A stretch of DNA of 64,000 bases from Terriglobia bacterium (GTDB lineage Bacteria > Acidobacteriota > Terriglobia > Terriglobales > Acidobacteriaceae): contig JAIQFD010000004.1 in NCBI GenBank assembly GCA_020073495.1, forward strand, positions 175,001-239,000, in the 5' to 3' direction. Shown piece by piece: positions 1 to 7,787 of the stretch. The notes beneath the pieces are model-generated. The model saw only the letters and a program-made list of their open reading frames with translations, did not search any database and was not told the DNA's origin. The position numbers and the translations under genes are program-made. Every line of letters begins with the position of its first letter. Position 1 is the first letter of the stretch.

Positions 1-352
1 GAACCAAAAACTCGGCCGCCGTGGCGCGGTACGGAGTATTGCCGTCATTGCGCACTGCGTGGACGACGGGCTTGCCCATCCGTGCTTCGCCTCGCTGGCG
101 CTTCTCCTGGACAGTATCTTTCCCCGGCACCGTCGTGGTGACAGTCGCATCAGTCAATGAGACCGCCAGGTAATCGTGCTCATGCCGGTGGAGTTGGGTG
201 GTTTGGTGCGGCGGGATCTCGACGCCGACGACCTGGACGTTCTCGTTGCGGAAGATCTGTTTGTGGAACGGCTCTTGTTCCGCCGCGACTGGGGCTTGGG
301 CCGATGCCCCCGTCACCAGAACAAGGCAACACAGCAGAAGCTTTCTCATCAT
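1..352 (-). CDS. secreted cupin-like protein, C-terminus cut by window edge
   Basis: Reading the minus strand from the ATG at 352 (a second in-frame ATG is at 349) gives an uninterrupted frame to the window edge, about 117 codons. It opens with a signal peptide (MMRKLLLCCLVLVTGASAQA). The following segment contains TTQLHRHEHDYLAVSLTD, a His-rich strand resembling a cupin metal-site motif. It is clearly paralogous to the gene immediately upstream on the same strand, which carries RLHEHDRDYVFVSIG at the same place. The start overlaps the stop of that gene as ATGA, so the two are probably translationally coupled. Function is unknown; a periplasmic small-molecule- or metal-binding cupin is an inference. 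The C-terminus lies outside the window. Confidence 0.7.
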   Translation of the reverse strand, partial: MMRKLLLCCLVLVTGASAQAPVAAEQEPFHKQIFRNENVQVVGVEIPPHQTTQLHRHEHDYLAVSLTDATVTTTVPGKDTVQEKRQRGEARMGKPVVHAVRNDGNTPYRATAAEFLV

Positions 353-1101
353 TTGAACTCCAGGATGACGAACTGTGCCGGTCGATCGCCGTTGTTGCTG
401 ACAGTATGCGGCCCCTCGGGCGGCAGCCAGACAATGTCCCCGGCTTTGTTCTTTACCGGCATTGCCTGTTCGCCGCGCGGCGTGTTCGTCAAGTCGAGAT
501 CGCTGACCGCGACCAGCAGCCGCGGCAGTTCGTCTTCATGTTCGGGAGTCTCGCCGCCTGGCTCCAGCCGGAGGCGGCTGGCCCGCACCGCATCGGTCTC
601 GAGCACCGTCTCCTTCGTGAACTTCACGTCCGCCGAGGCCATTCCCGCGGGCCCGATGCTGATCGTGCCGCCCGTCACCGCCATCGACGCCGGACACGGA
701 TTCCCCGCGAACCCGCAGATCTCCTTCGTGCTCTTTTTCTTGATCTCCACCGTGACGTTGCGGAACGGCGCCGCGCCGCGGTTAATCACCACGTGCGCGA
801 AAGCTCCTTTGACGAAGCGCGTGTCTCCGTCCGCCAGGCTCATCTCCGCCGGAGACTGTCCCTGCACCGCGCTGGTGATCTCGGCCGCGCCGATGCTCAC
901 GAAGACGTAGTCGCGGTCGTGCTCGTGCAGGCGGGTGGACGCGTGCGCCGCCGCCTCCACCTGGAACACGCTCGTGTACTCGTTCTCCAGCGCCAGGTGG
1001 TGCGACGGCTCCTGCGTCAGCGGCACAGGCGCTTCCGTGCTCTGCGCCCAGCAGGCCACCGCGCAGAATGCCGCCAGCAGGACCAGGGTTCCGGGTTGCA
1101 T
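349..1101 (-). CDS. secreted cupin-like protein
   Basis: The protein is about 250 aa. The ATG at 1101 is preferred because it begins a clean signal peptide (MQPGTLVLLAAFCAVACWAQ), whereas the longer frame adds a non-hydrophobic leader. The mature part holds two related segments: TRLHEHDRDYVFVSIG near the N-terminus, and later GGETPEHEDELPRLLVAV with a C-terminal IVWLPPEGPHTVSNNGDRPAQF typical of the last strands of a cupin barrel. A bicupin architecture is therefore likely. It overlaps the downstream paralogue (ATGA at 349-352), forming a two-gene operon. No catalytic role can be assigned; export and a metal- or ligand-binding beta-barrel are inferred. Confidence 0.7.
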   Translation of the reverse strand: MQPGTLVLLAAFCAVACWAQSTEAPVPLTQEPSHHLALENEYTSVFQVEAAAHASTRLHEHDRDYVFVSIGAAEITSAVQGQSPAEMSLADGDTRFVKGAFAHVVINRGAAPFRNVTVEIKKKSTKEICGFAGNPCPASMAVTGGTISIGPAGMASADVKFTKETVLETDAVRASRLRLEPGGETPEHEDELPRLLVAVSDLDLTNTPRGEQAMPVKNKAGDIVWLPPEGPHTVSNNGDRPAQFVILEFK

Positions 1102-1558
1102 GCGGCGGATTGTAGGACTCCCGGCGTCCCTCCGGAAGAGCTTTTTCGCCTCCGCCTGCCGGACCGCAATCCCCGGCGCCAGTTCCCCCGCATCTCGATC
1201 AATGCTTTTCACCCGATGAGCTGTCGTTCTCTTCCTCTATCGAGCTGACCCCGCCTATGGGATCGGAGTTGCCAAAGGGCTCGCTTTGAACATCGAAGCA
1301 ATCTCTTGCGAAGCGGCGGTGGCTCGCTGATTCGCGACAGGAGTGTAGATCGAAGATTTGCACGAATGGGCTCGAGCGGTGCAGACTCGATTGCGGGGCT
1401 GCAAGGTTCGAGCCCTTGTTCTATTGGGCAGGAGTAGTGCCGTAAGAAAAGAGCGGAGCATTTGCTCGGTAGGAGTCGTGGCGCAGACATCGACGTTCGA
1501 GCTTCCGTGATGCACCATGTCGCTGCTTCTCCGCAACACACAAGGAATGGAGGGAACC
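1102..1558. other. intergenic region between divergent genes
   Basis: This is 457 bases between the divergently oriented cupin-like gene and bacterioferritin. The short frames here have no recognisable product and no ribosome-binding site. The only clear element is the Shine-Dalgarno GGAGGG just before the bacterioferritin ATG at 1559. Promoters for both genes must lie here, but I could not pick convincing -35/-10 pairs or an iron-box palindrome. Confidence 0.5.
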
Positions 1559-2035
1559 ATGCGTGGCAATGAGAAGGTGATGGAGCAGTTGAATGCGGCT
1601 TTAAGTGCGGAGCTGACAGCCATCGTTCAATACATGGTCCAAGCGGAGATGTGCCACAACTGGGGGTACCAGCGCTTGGGCGGCCTCACAAAAAGACGTG
1701 CCATCGAGGAGATGAAACACGCCGAAGGACTCATCGAACGGATCCTGTTCTTGGACGGCACGCCCGCTGTGGATCTCGCGTTAGTTCCCAAGGTCGGCGC
1801 CAATGTGCAGCAGCAGCTTGAGACTGACCTGCGCGATGAGACTGACGCTGTGCGGCAGTACAACCAAGCTGTGAAAGTATGCAGCGACGCGGGGGACGCC
1901 GGGTCTCGCGAGCTGTTCGAGCACATGATTCAGGACGAAGAGCGGCACGCCGACTTCTTGGAGGCCCAACTGCATTCAATCGAGGAACTGGGGATCGCCA
2001 ATTACCTCGCAGAGCAGCTCAAGGGCGACAAGTAG
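1559..2035 (+). CDS. bfr: bacterioferritin
   Basis: This 158-aa ferritin-like four-helix protein stores iron and detoxifies Fe(II)/peroxide as a 24-mer with haem at dimer interfaces. With the start at 1559 (preceded by GGAGGG) the residue numbers match the family exactly. The ferroxidase ligands E18, E51, H54, E94, E127 and H130 are all present, as are Y25 and the haem ligand M52 in EEMKHAE. A longer frame from 1517 exists but would displace this numbering and has a poorer ribosome-binding site. Length is the usual 155-160 aa. It appears monocistronic; no bacterioferritin-associated ferredoxin is adjacent. Confidence 0.96.
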   Translation: MRGNEKVMEQLNAALSAELTAIVQYMVQAEMCHNWGYQRLGGLTKRRAIEEMKHAEGLIERILFLDGTPAVDLALVPKVGANVQQQLETDLRDETDAVRQYNQAVKVCSDAGDAGSRELFEHMIQDEERHADFLEAQLHSIEELGIANYLAEQLKGDK

Positions 2036-2397
2036 CCGGGAGGCGCGATGCCAAAAGGAATGGTTTCGGCTCAGTTTTCGATTTGCCGGCCAACCACCCA
2101 AATGGACGCGCGTGGGCCTTCGCGGGGGACAGTTCCTGGTCGGTGGTGAGAAGGGCCGTTCTCGGCAGTCCTCGTCCGCACCGTCGGACCTGGAGGACGA
2201 TTCCAGAACACCTTCGTGTGGAATGCAGCTCAGGACCATGCCCGGGGAGCACAGCTCGTCTGGGCAAACCACCTCGGCTGTCCGGGCCAACCGCCGGGGG
2301 ACGAGCAGGGAACACTCTTTTCTGCCAATGTGCAAGAAGTTGCAGCTTTTCAATCGACGTTCCGGTCGAAAGTCCTTATTTTTCAATGAGATCCGTT
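2036..2397. other. intergenic region, no recognisable gene
   Basis: This is about 360 bases between bfr and the PEP-CTERM gene. Overlapping frames on both strands have arginine/proline-rich shadow composition and no recognisable domains. A short inverted repeat (TCGAC...GTCGA) near 2354-2369 is the only structure seen. Confidence 0.45.
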
Positions 2398-2413
2398 TGG
2401 CCGCTTGCGTGCC
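2398..2413 (+). promoter_or_regulatory. possible sigma-54 (-24/-12) promoter
   Basis: TGGCCGCTTGCGTGCC contains GG-N10-GC, the invariant spacing of RpoN promoters (consensus TGGCAC-N5-TTGC), about 40 bases upstream of the PEP-CTERM start codon. PEP-CTERM genes are known in other bacteria to be controlled by RpoN with PrsK/PrsR, which makes the match more plausible. It is a single imperfect match. Confidence 0.35.
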
Positions 2414-2453
2414 TATTAGATGATCGTTCAACCTTGAACCTTGGGGAGCGTAT

Positions 2454-3080
2454 ATGCGTCGACTGTTAACAGCGGCACTTGCGGTTCTACTCCTGTCGGT
2501 CGTCGCTTCGGCGAACGTCGTAACTCTGACCTTCGAGGGCTTGGCCGACGGCGCAACAATAGGCAACTGGTACAACGGCGGCGGGGGCGGGAACTTGGGC
2601 ATCCAGTTCTCGGACAACTCACTGGCCCTCATCGCCATACCTGCTGGTAACGGCAACTTCGGCGGCGAGCCTTCGTGCTGCACGATAGCGTTCTTCCTTT
2701 CTGGCGGCGCGGATACGATGAACGTTCCGGCTGGCTTCGACACCGGTTTCTCGTTCTTCTACAGCGCCGTGAACAGCCCCGGCGTGGTGAACGTGTGGTC
2801 GGGTGTGGATGCGACCGGAAATCTGCTCGCGAGCATCTCGCTGCCGGTCACGCCGGACGCCTGCGGCGGCTACCCGCAGGATTTCTGCCCGTTCTTCCCG
2901 ATCGGCGTCTCATTCTCGGGCACAGCGATGTCGGTGGACTTCGGCGGAACGGCGAACCAGATCGGGTTCGACAACATCACCCTCGGCTCCGACATTCCTG
3001 GCGTTCCGGAACCGGCTTCGATGGTCCTGCTGGGCACCGGCCTGCTGGGCATCGCGCGCAAGATCCGCCGCAAAGCTTAA
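2454..3080 (+). CDS. PEP-CTERM sorting domain protein
   Basis: This 208-aa exported protein has an N-terminal signal peptide (MRRLLTAALAVLLLSVVASA). The body is Gly/Asn/Phe-rich and beta-like. At the C-terminus there is a PEP-CTERM tripartite signal: VPEPASMVLLGTGLLGIA followed by the basic tail RKIRRKA. Such proteins are handed to an exosortase, which removes the tail, and the product is released to the envelope or exopolysaccharide matrix. Exosortase itself is not in this window. Four cysteines in the body (CCT, DACGG, DFCPF) could form disulfides. The gene is followed by a strong terminator and is probably monocistronic. The role of the body is unknown. Confidence 0.9.
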   Translation: MRRLLTAALAVLLLSVVASANVVTLTFEGLADGATIGNWYNGGGGGNLGIQFSDNSLALIAIPAGNGNFGGEPSCCTIAFFLSGGADTMNVPAGFDTGFSFFYSAVNSPGVVNVWSGVDATGNLLASISLPVTPDACGGYPQDFCPFFPIGVSFSGTAMSVDFGGTANQIGFDNITLGSDIPGVPEPASMVLLGTGLLGIARKIRRKA

Positions 3081-3100
3081 TCACTTCGTTCCGCGGGAAC

Positions 3101-3135
3101 AGGCCCGAGCCTCAGGCTCGGGCCTAGTTTTTTCC
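3101..3135 (+). terminator. intrinsic terminator of the PEP-CTERM gene
   Basis: A perfect 11-bp stem (AGGCCCGAGCC / GGCTCGGGCCT, loop TCA) at 3101-3125 is followed by a T-rich run (AGTTTTTTCC). It lies 20 bases after the stop codon at 3080. Confidence 0.9.
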
Positions 3136-3158
3136 CCCAGAGCGTTTGCTAGCGGGCC

Positions 3159-3250
3159 TTACGGATACGGCTCGATCTTCTACTTCTCGTACACCTTCGC
3201 CTCCATGAAGGTCTTGAACAGCTCGGGGCCGAGCTCGCCGTCCTTGATGA
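3159..3250 (-). pseudogene. decayed copy of the 3' end of the HD-GYP gene (copy 3)
   Basis: Read on the minus strand, this gives DGELGPELFKTFMEAKVYEK, a stop, then KIEPYP and a stop. The authentic end of the HD-GYP protein at 10850-10950 is DGELDPELFKIFLEAKVFEK-W-KIEPYPY. The nucleotide match runs about 85 bases. The tryptophan codon has become TAG, and upstream of it the frame has no start, so this is a gene-end relic and not a gene. Its right-hand neighbour is the four-gene mntR-mntH-usp-OMP cassette. A second relic lies at 7303-7351. The rest of 3136-3475 holds no recognisable gene. Confidence 0.8.
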
Positions 3251-3475
3251 CGACCGTCGGGTTCCCGGCGATCCGACAACCGCTCGAAATGGATGTTGCT
3301 CCGGCTGAAACGGAAGCCGCTCCACAAAATCAGCCCCTGGGTGCGGGAACTGTGCGGAAAGGAAATCTTTTCGGCTGAGTTTCCGAGTCGGCGACCATCC
3401 GGGAGTCAGCGCGTGGTGGCTCGAATCGAAATGCCGAGTGCGGCCACTTCTACGGGCAGCCGGTTCTTCAGGGAA

Positions 3476-4324
3476 CTATCTAGAGTTTGCGCCGTTCCTC
3501 GCCGAGACCTTATGCGGCAGCAGGTAAGTGAATCCCAGAAACACTTCCCAACGTGTGGATGTACTCGTGAGTCCATGACTGACACCGCCATCGAGCACGA
3601 GGTTTTTCCGCATGTTGTAATTCAGCGCCCACAAGTTGCCGACGGCATTGCTTCGCAGAAGAGGCTGAGTGAAATGCCATATTTCTCCGGAGATACCGAA
3701 TTTCTTCACGAGTGAATGCGAAACCGAGAGCGTCTGCCCGAACTGGGCGCGGTGAATCGCGTTGTCGATGACTTCGTTGAAGAGAAAATTGGTGTCGTAA
3801 TGGAAGCCTTTTACGTCCGCGCTGGCAAGAAGGAGCATTGAGTTTCTGGCGCTGCCAAAATCGAGGTCGGGTGTGCCTCCACTGTACACTCGTCGGAAAT
3901 AACTCAATGCAATTGTTGGCCGCGCGCCTTCTCCCTGATGGACAACTCCTTGCACTCCCAGCGCCACGTCTCCCGTCCCATTTGCAGTTTGGTTTTCAGC
4001 GCGGGAATGGGCAAACGGTCCTACCGCGGCTAACAATTCGATCCGGCGCGTTAAAGAAAACTTCACCACCTCATTGAGACTTGACTGGGAAGAGAATTCG
4101 GGAGAGTGCCACGCACCCAAGAACCCGGTTTCAAATTGAAAGTAGCCAACCGGAGTCAGGGTTGCGGGCGTGGACACAGTGGGTCTGGCGGGGTTGGCAG
4201 CGGGGTCCTCCCGCTGGCGCGCTTCCTCCGGGATTTTCGGCGTTCCGGCTTCCTGCTGTGCGCAGGCGGAGATCGCGACGGCTACCAACAATGACAGTGG
4301 TAGTACCGACAAGGGCCGAATCAT
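3476..4324 (-). CDS. outer-membrane beta-barrel protein (MetA/phenol-degradation transporter-like)
   Basis: This is 282 aa from the ATG at 4324, chosen because it starts a signal sequence (MIRPLSVLPLSLLVAVAISA) ending in a cysteine that could be lipidated. After a charged linker rich in Pro/Glu/Arg, the remainder shows alternating beta strands ending in an aromatic strand (WEVFLGFTYLLPHK), as in transporter-type barrels of the putative MetA-pathway phenol-degradation family. It is the last gene of the mntR/mntH/usp set on this strand, 19 bases after usp, suggesting co-transcription. The substrate is unknown. The family assignment is by overall pattern, so it is moderate. Confidence 0.6.
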   Translation of the reverse strand: MIRPLSVLPLSLLVAVAISACAQQEAGTPKIPEEARQREDPAANPARPTVSTPATLTPVGYFQFETGFLGAWHSPEFSSQSSLNEVVKFSLTRRIELLAAVGPFAHSRAENQTANGTGDVALGVQGVVHQGEGARPTIALSYFRRVYSGGTPDLDFGSARNSMLLLASADVKGFHYDTNFLFNEVIDNAIHRAQFGQTLSVSHSLVKKFGISGEIWHFTQPLLRSNAVGNLWALNYNMRKNLVLDGGVSHGLTSTSTRWEVFLGFTYLLPHKVSARNGANSR

Positions 4325-4343
4325 CGTATTTTCGTCGCACGCT

Positions 4344-4760
4344 TCATTTCGCCCGAAGCAGAAGAACGGGCACGCTGACACTGTGCTGGACTCGGATGGC
4401 TGTGGTACCCAGGAAAATATCGGCAAGGAACCGGTGCCCATGTGTGCTCATCGCCACCAGGTCGCAACCCTTGTGCTGAATCCATTTGATGATTTCCTTG
4501 ACCGGCTCGCCGTAGGCCAGCTCGGCCTCTGTGGGAATGCCCATGGCTTGAAACTCTGCCCGGATTGTTTCCAGGTAGGCAGTGTCTTCGGCGATTTCGG
4601 GACTGACCGCGTCCGGGCCGTAGGTCCTAGCTGCCCATCCATCGGCCACATGAAGCAACACCAAGCGGCTCTGCGCGAGCTTCGCGAGCTGTTTGACGTG
4701 TTCGATAATCGCCCGATCGCTGGACGTGCCGTCCAAAGTCACGAGAATCTTTTCATACAT
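4344..4760 (-). CDS. universal stress protein (UspA family)
   Basis: This is 138 aa from the ATG at 4760. The single Usp domain begins KILVTLDGTSSDRAIIEHV and ends with a nucleotide-binding loop of the G-2x-G-9x-G(S/T) type (STHGHRFLADIFLGTTAIRV), then the terminal strand VPVLLLRAK. Such cytosolic proteins bind ATP and modulate stress survival. The gene lies 28 bases downstream of mntH on the same strand. The frame upstream of 4760 (27 extra codons) overlaps mntH and is unlikely to be translated. Confidence 0.9.
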   Translation of the reverse strand: MYEKILVTLDGTSSDRAIIEHVKQLAKLAQSRLVLLHVADGWAARTYGPDAVSPEIAEDTAYLETIRAEFQAMGIPTEAELAYGEPVKEIIKWIQHKGCDLVAMSTHGHRFLADIFLGTTAIRVQHSVSVPVLLLRAK

Positions 4761-4788
4761 GGGCTGTTCCGTTTCTGTCGTACGGGAG

Positions 4789-6171
4789 TCACCCGCCGGT
4801 GATGACGTGCCAGGCAGCCTTGAGCGAGTCCGGCAGGCCATAAATGTCCATCGCGGTGATCAGAATTGCGCTGGTCCAACCGGAAATCAATAGAAACCAA
4901 CCGTTCTTCCAAGCTCCCATCCGCTTGCCGGAGCTGGTGAAGTGCAGGAGCGGGAACATGGCGAAGGGGAGCTGCAGCGCCAGCACCACTTGACTGAGGG
5001 TCAGCAGGTCGGTAACGCTGCTGTCGCCGCGGAGGCCGATGATGAGGACCGCCGGCAGGATGGCCAGCGTGCGGGTGATGAGCCGCCGCAGCCACGGCTG
5101 GATGCGCCAATGCATGAAGCCTTCCATCACGACTTGCCCGGCGAGAGTGCCGGTGATGGTGCTGCTCTGGCCGCTCGCCAGAAGCGCCACCGCAAACAGT
5201 GTGCTGGCAGCGGTCGTCCCCAGCAACGGCGCCAGCGTCAGATACGCGACCCGGATCCAATCACTGTCGGCGCTGAACTTGACCACCTGGCCGCCGGCTA
5301 CGGTCACGCTTTCCTTGCCGAAGAACACCGTTGCCGCCAGCACCAGGATCGCGGCATTGACGAAGAAGGCGATGGTCAGGGCCGCGATCGAGTCGATGGT
5401 GTTGAACTGGATCGCGCGACGAACAGACAGTTCGTCCTTCTGCAACTGGCGGCTCTGTACCAGCGCCGAGTGCAGGTACAGGTTGTGGGGCATCACGGTC
5501 GCGCCGATCATACCGATGGCGATATATAACATCCCGGAATGACGAAAGTGTGGCGACACCAGCGCCCGTCCCATCTCCAGAAAGTCGGGCTGGGTCTGCG
5601 GGAGAACGAAGATCTCGATGAAGTAGCACACGCCGATGGTCGCGATCAGCAGCAGGACTATGGCCTCGATGGTGCGCATCCCAAAACGTTGCAAGGCCAA
5701 CAGTAGCAGCACGTCCAAGCCTGTGATGATGACCGCCCACGGCAGCGGGATGTGGAACAGCAGGTTGAGGGCCACGGCACTCCCCAGAACCTCCGCCAAG
5801 TCACAGGCGCCAATGGCCACTTCGCTCATCAGCCAATTGGGCCAGCGGGTCCACTTGGGGTACCAATCGCGGCAGCATTGGGCGAGATCCTTGCCCGTGA
5901 CCACGCCCAATCGGGCGGAAATCACCTGCATGAAGATGGCCATCAGGCTGGCCAGGCCGACCACCCATATTAGCCCGTACTTGAACTGAGCGCCGCCTTG
6001 CAGGTCCGTCCCCCAGTTGCCGGGGTCCATGTAGCCGACGCTGACGAGGATCGCCGGCCCGACGAAAGCCCGCCACTGCTCCCAGAAGCCGGCCTGATGG
6101 TGCGGCACCTCGACGGTACTGTGCATCCCCTCCAAAGATGGGTGGTTGCCGTGTGGAACCTCCGTTGCCAT
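4789..6171 (-). CDS. mntH: NRAMP-family divalent metal (Mn/Fe) transporter
   Basis: This 460-aa inner-membrane proton-coupled metal importer carries both family signatures: VGYMDPGNWGTDLQGG in the first helix (the DPGN metal-site motif) and GATVMPHNLYLHSALVQ in the sixth helix (the MPH motif). About eleven hydrophobic segments can be traced, the usual number. An N-terminal soluble tail of about 35 residues contains several histidines (HGNHPSLEGMH, VPHHQ). The gene lies directly downstream of mntR on the same strand, with an operator-like palindrome in the 58-base gap, so Mn-responsive repression is likely. Mn(II) as substrate is inferred from the neighbouring regulator. Confidence 0.93.
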   Translation of the reverse strand: MATEVPHGNHPSLEGMHSTVEVPHHQAGFWEQWRAFVGPAILVSVGYMDPGNWGTDLQGGAQFKYGLIWVVGLASLMAIFMQVISARLGVVTGKDLAQCCRDWYPKWTRWPNWLMSEVAIGACDLAEVLGSAVALNLLFHIPLPWAVIITGLDVLLLLALQRFGMRTIEAIVLLLIATIGVCYFIEIFVLPQTQPDFLEMGRALVSPHFRHSGMLYIAIGMIGATVMPHNLYLHSALVQSRQLQKDELSVRRAIQFNTIDSIAALTIAFFVNAAILVLAATVFFGKESVTVAGGQVVKFSADSDWIRVAYLTLAPLLGTTAASTLFAVALLASGQSSTITGTLAGQVVMEGFMHWRIQPWLRRLITRTLAILPAVLIIGLRGDSSVTDLLTLSQVVLALQLPFAMFPLLHFTSSGKRMGAWKNGWFLLISGWTSAILITAMDIYGLPDSLKAAWHVITGG

Positions 6172-6213
6172 CCGCCCCGCCCCCTCGCACCTTAGCGCCA
6201 GTACAGTATCACA

Positions 6214-6231
6214 AGTTAACTGCAGCTAACT
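6214..6231 (-). promoter_or_regulatory. candidate MntR/DtxR-family operator upstream of mntH
   Basis: AGTTAACTGCAGCTAACT is an 18-base imperfect palindrome (16 of 18 positions symmetric) centred about 50 bases upstream of the mntH start. It overlaps the last bases of mntR. DtxR-family operators are AT-flanked palindromes of this size, and its position between regulator and target fits repression of mntH. Confidence 0.5.
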
Positions 6232-6907
6232 AACGCTTCGATGCTGGAACCGGGGGAGGAGAAGACACCCAGATTTTCTCTGCTGCGGGGCCGCCCAGGA
6301 CAATAGCGCCCGCGGACGTGCCGATCGAGAGGGTCTGGTCGTAGTTGCGCTCGCGCAGATACAGCTCGCTTCCAGGCCTGATGCCGCGTCGATCAAGCAA
6401 CTCCCCCAGCTTCGAATCCCTCTCGTACACGCTGGCCACGGTGTAGCTCTGGCCAGGTTCCGCTTCCGACAGCAGCTTGTACCCACGCCTGCGCTTCTGG
6501 GCGGGGCTATCGACGATCGCGAAATTTCCGTGAGGACAAGCTCCGCCTCGCCCAAGTTTCTTGACCAACAACGACTCGAAATCCGCTGACACGGCGTGCT
6601 CCAGCCTTTCGGCTTCGTCATGGGTGCGGTACCACGGCATACCGAAGATCTCGGTCAGCATCCGTTCGATGAGGTGGTGTCGGACCGCGATACGCTTTGC
6701 GATCCGCCGTCCTTCATCGGTCAACCGCACCCGCCCGTCTTTGCGCACCTCTACCAGGCCATCACGCGTTAACCGGCGTAAAGCCATGGTGACCGCGGGC
6801 GCCGAAACCTTCAGCCAATTCGCCAGCGTCGCTGAGATAACGGCTTCGGCTTCGTTCTCCGCTTCGAAAATCGCTTTCAGATAGTCTTCTTTGGAAACCG
6901 TGATCAT
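6230..6907 (-). CDS. mntR: DtxR/MntR-family metal-dependent repressor
   Basis: This 225-aa protein has an N-terminal winged helix (residues about 1-65, with ANWLKVSAPAVTMALRRLTR as recognition region), a metal-binding dimerisation domain (about 70-140) and a C-terminal FeoA/SH3-like domain (about 150-215, KLGELLDRRGIRPGSEL). The metal site reads H96-D-E-A-E100-R-L-E103-H104. DtxR has Cys at the position of E100, whereas Mn-specific MntR has Glu, so the sequence favours Mn sensing. H77 and D8 also fit. The adjacent NRAMP transporter supports the assignment. Confidence 0.88.
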   Translation of the reverse strand: MITVSKEDYLKAIFEAENEAEAVISATLANWLKVSAPAVTMALRRLTRDGLVEVRKDGRVRLTDEGRRIAKRIAVRHHLIERMLTEIFGMPWYRTHDEAERLEHAVSADFESLLVKKLGRGGACPHGNFAIVDSPAQKRRRGYKLLSEAEPGQSYTVASVYERDSKLGELLDRRGIRPGSELYLRERNYDQTLSIGTSAGAIVLGGPAAEKIWVSSPPPVPASKR

Positions 6908-7302
6908 CGCGGGGCGCGATTATAGCTGGCCAGGCCTGCCCTTCATAATGCCGTCACTCAAACGCCTGCACCGCCTCTGCCCGGAAAGTCGGCTGCACGT
7001 GGAAGTGACCTCGTTCGCAGCCGATCGACGGCGTCTTTCGGGATTGTGCCTGGATCACGGCCCACTCGGAAGAAATATTGCCTTTCGGAAAGTGGCCAGG
7101 GGTGTGTGAAAACCCCGAGATTCCGAGCCGGTCGAAACTGCCGGCGGGTGCGTTCGAGTGCAAGGACTTCGGCAGGAGACATTCCGATCGTTTTCGGCAC
7201 AGCGACATTACGCCACGGCGATGCTGATTCTACAAACAACCGTTCGAGAGACGGGGGCAGGGATCAGAGAGCAGGGTGAAAGCGGTACCCGATCGCTGAT
7301 GG
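6908..7302. other. intergenic region upstream of mntR
   Basis: This is about 395 bases between the HD-GYP gene-end relic at 7303 and mntR. Several short frames overlap on both strands, but none has a recognisable product. The promoter for mntR (minus strand) must lie here. Confidence 0.4.
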
Positions 7303-7351
7303 CTAGTACGTATCTGGCTCGATCTTCCACTTCTCGAATACCTTCGCCTCC
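7303..7351 (-). pseudogene. decayed copy of the 3' end of the HD-GYP gene (copy 2)
   Basis: The 49 bases match the last codons of the HD-GYP gene (10850-10898) at about 44 positions. On the minus strand they read EAKVFEKWKIEPDTY-stop, against EAKVFEKWKIEPYPY-stop in the intact gene. The relic sits 13 bases beyond the stop of the last gene in the dynamin-like operon, so that operon is bracketed by the intact gene end and this copy. Flanking sequence on the stop side (GATCGCTGATGGCTAGTAC) also resembles that beside the intact gene. Confidence 0.8.
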
Positions 7352-7364
7352 TGCCGATCGCCGG

Positions 7365-7787
7365 CTATGGTTCAACGGCATGCCTGCACCTCTCCAGCAA
7401 CTTAAGCATTTGGTCCACGTCACGGTCGAGCGATTCCGCTACCTCCGCAGGGACAGCCCCCATGCCTTTCATCTTGCGCGGGCGGCTGTCTTCCAGGATG
7501 GTCCATATCTGCGAGAGTTCCGCGACGATCGTTCTGCGCAGGTGTTTCCGGCGTTTGTCGAGTCCGTACGCACGGGCCACACTGGCGGTCAGCGTCTGAA
7601 GCTCTCGCAGCGTTTCCTTCAACTCCGTGCGTTCGCTCTGCGGGATGGACCGCTCCACCACGGTCATCGTGGTCGGAGAGGTGCGCTCGTCCAGCTGGTC
7701 CAGGATTCGCGCCACACCGGCATCTACCAAGGCCATAGCCACCGCCAGACGGCGCTTGTGGTTCTCGTTCAATCCGTTCTCAGGCAT
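7365..7787 (-). CDS. hypothetical helical protein, fourth gene of the dynamin-like operon
   Basis: This 140-aa protein has no recognised domain. It is charged and almost certainly alpha-helical (for example RTELKETLRELQTLTASVAR and DRDVDQMLKLLERC), with no signal peptide or membrane segment. Its ATG overlaps the last codons of the upstream AAA ATPase by 8 bases, so it is translationally coupled and likely part of the same complex or pathway as the GTPase, DUF190 and ATPase proteins. No function is assigned. Confidence 0.65.
   Translation of the reverse strand: MPENGLNENHKRRLAVAMALVDAGVARILDQLDERTSPTTMTVVERSIPQSERTELKETLRELQTLTASVARAYGLDKRRKHLRRTIVAELSQIWTILEDSRPRKMKGMGAVPAEVAESLDRDVDQMLKLLERCRHAVEP

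Noticed and set aside
1976-2743. 255-codon minus-strand frame across the bfr / PEP-CTERM spacer
   Set aside because: It overlaps two well-supported plus-strand genes and has no recognisable domain or start signal.
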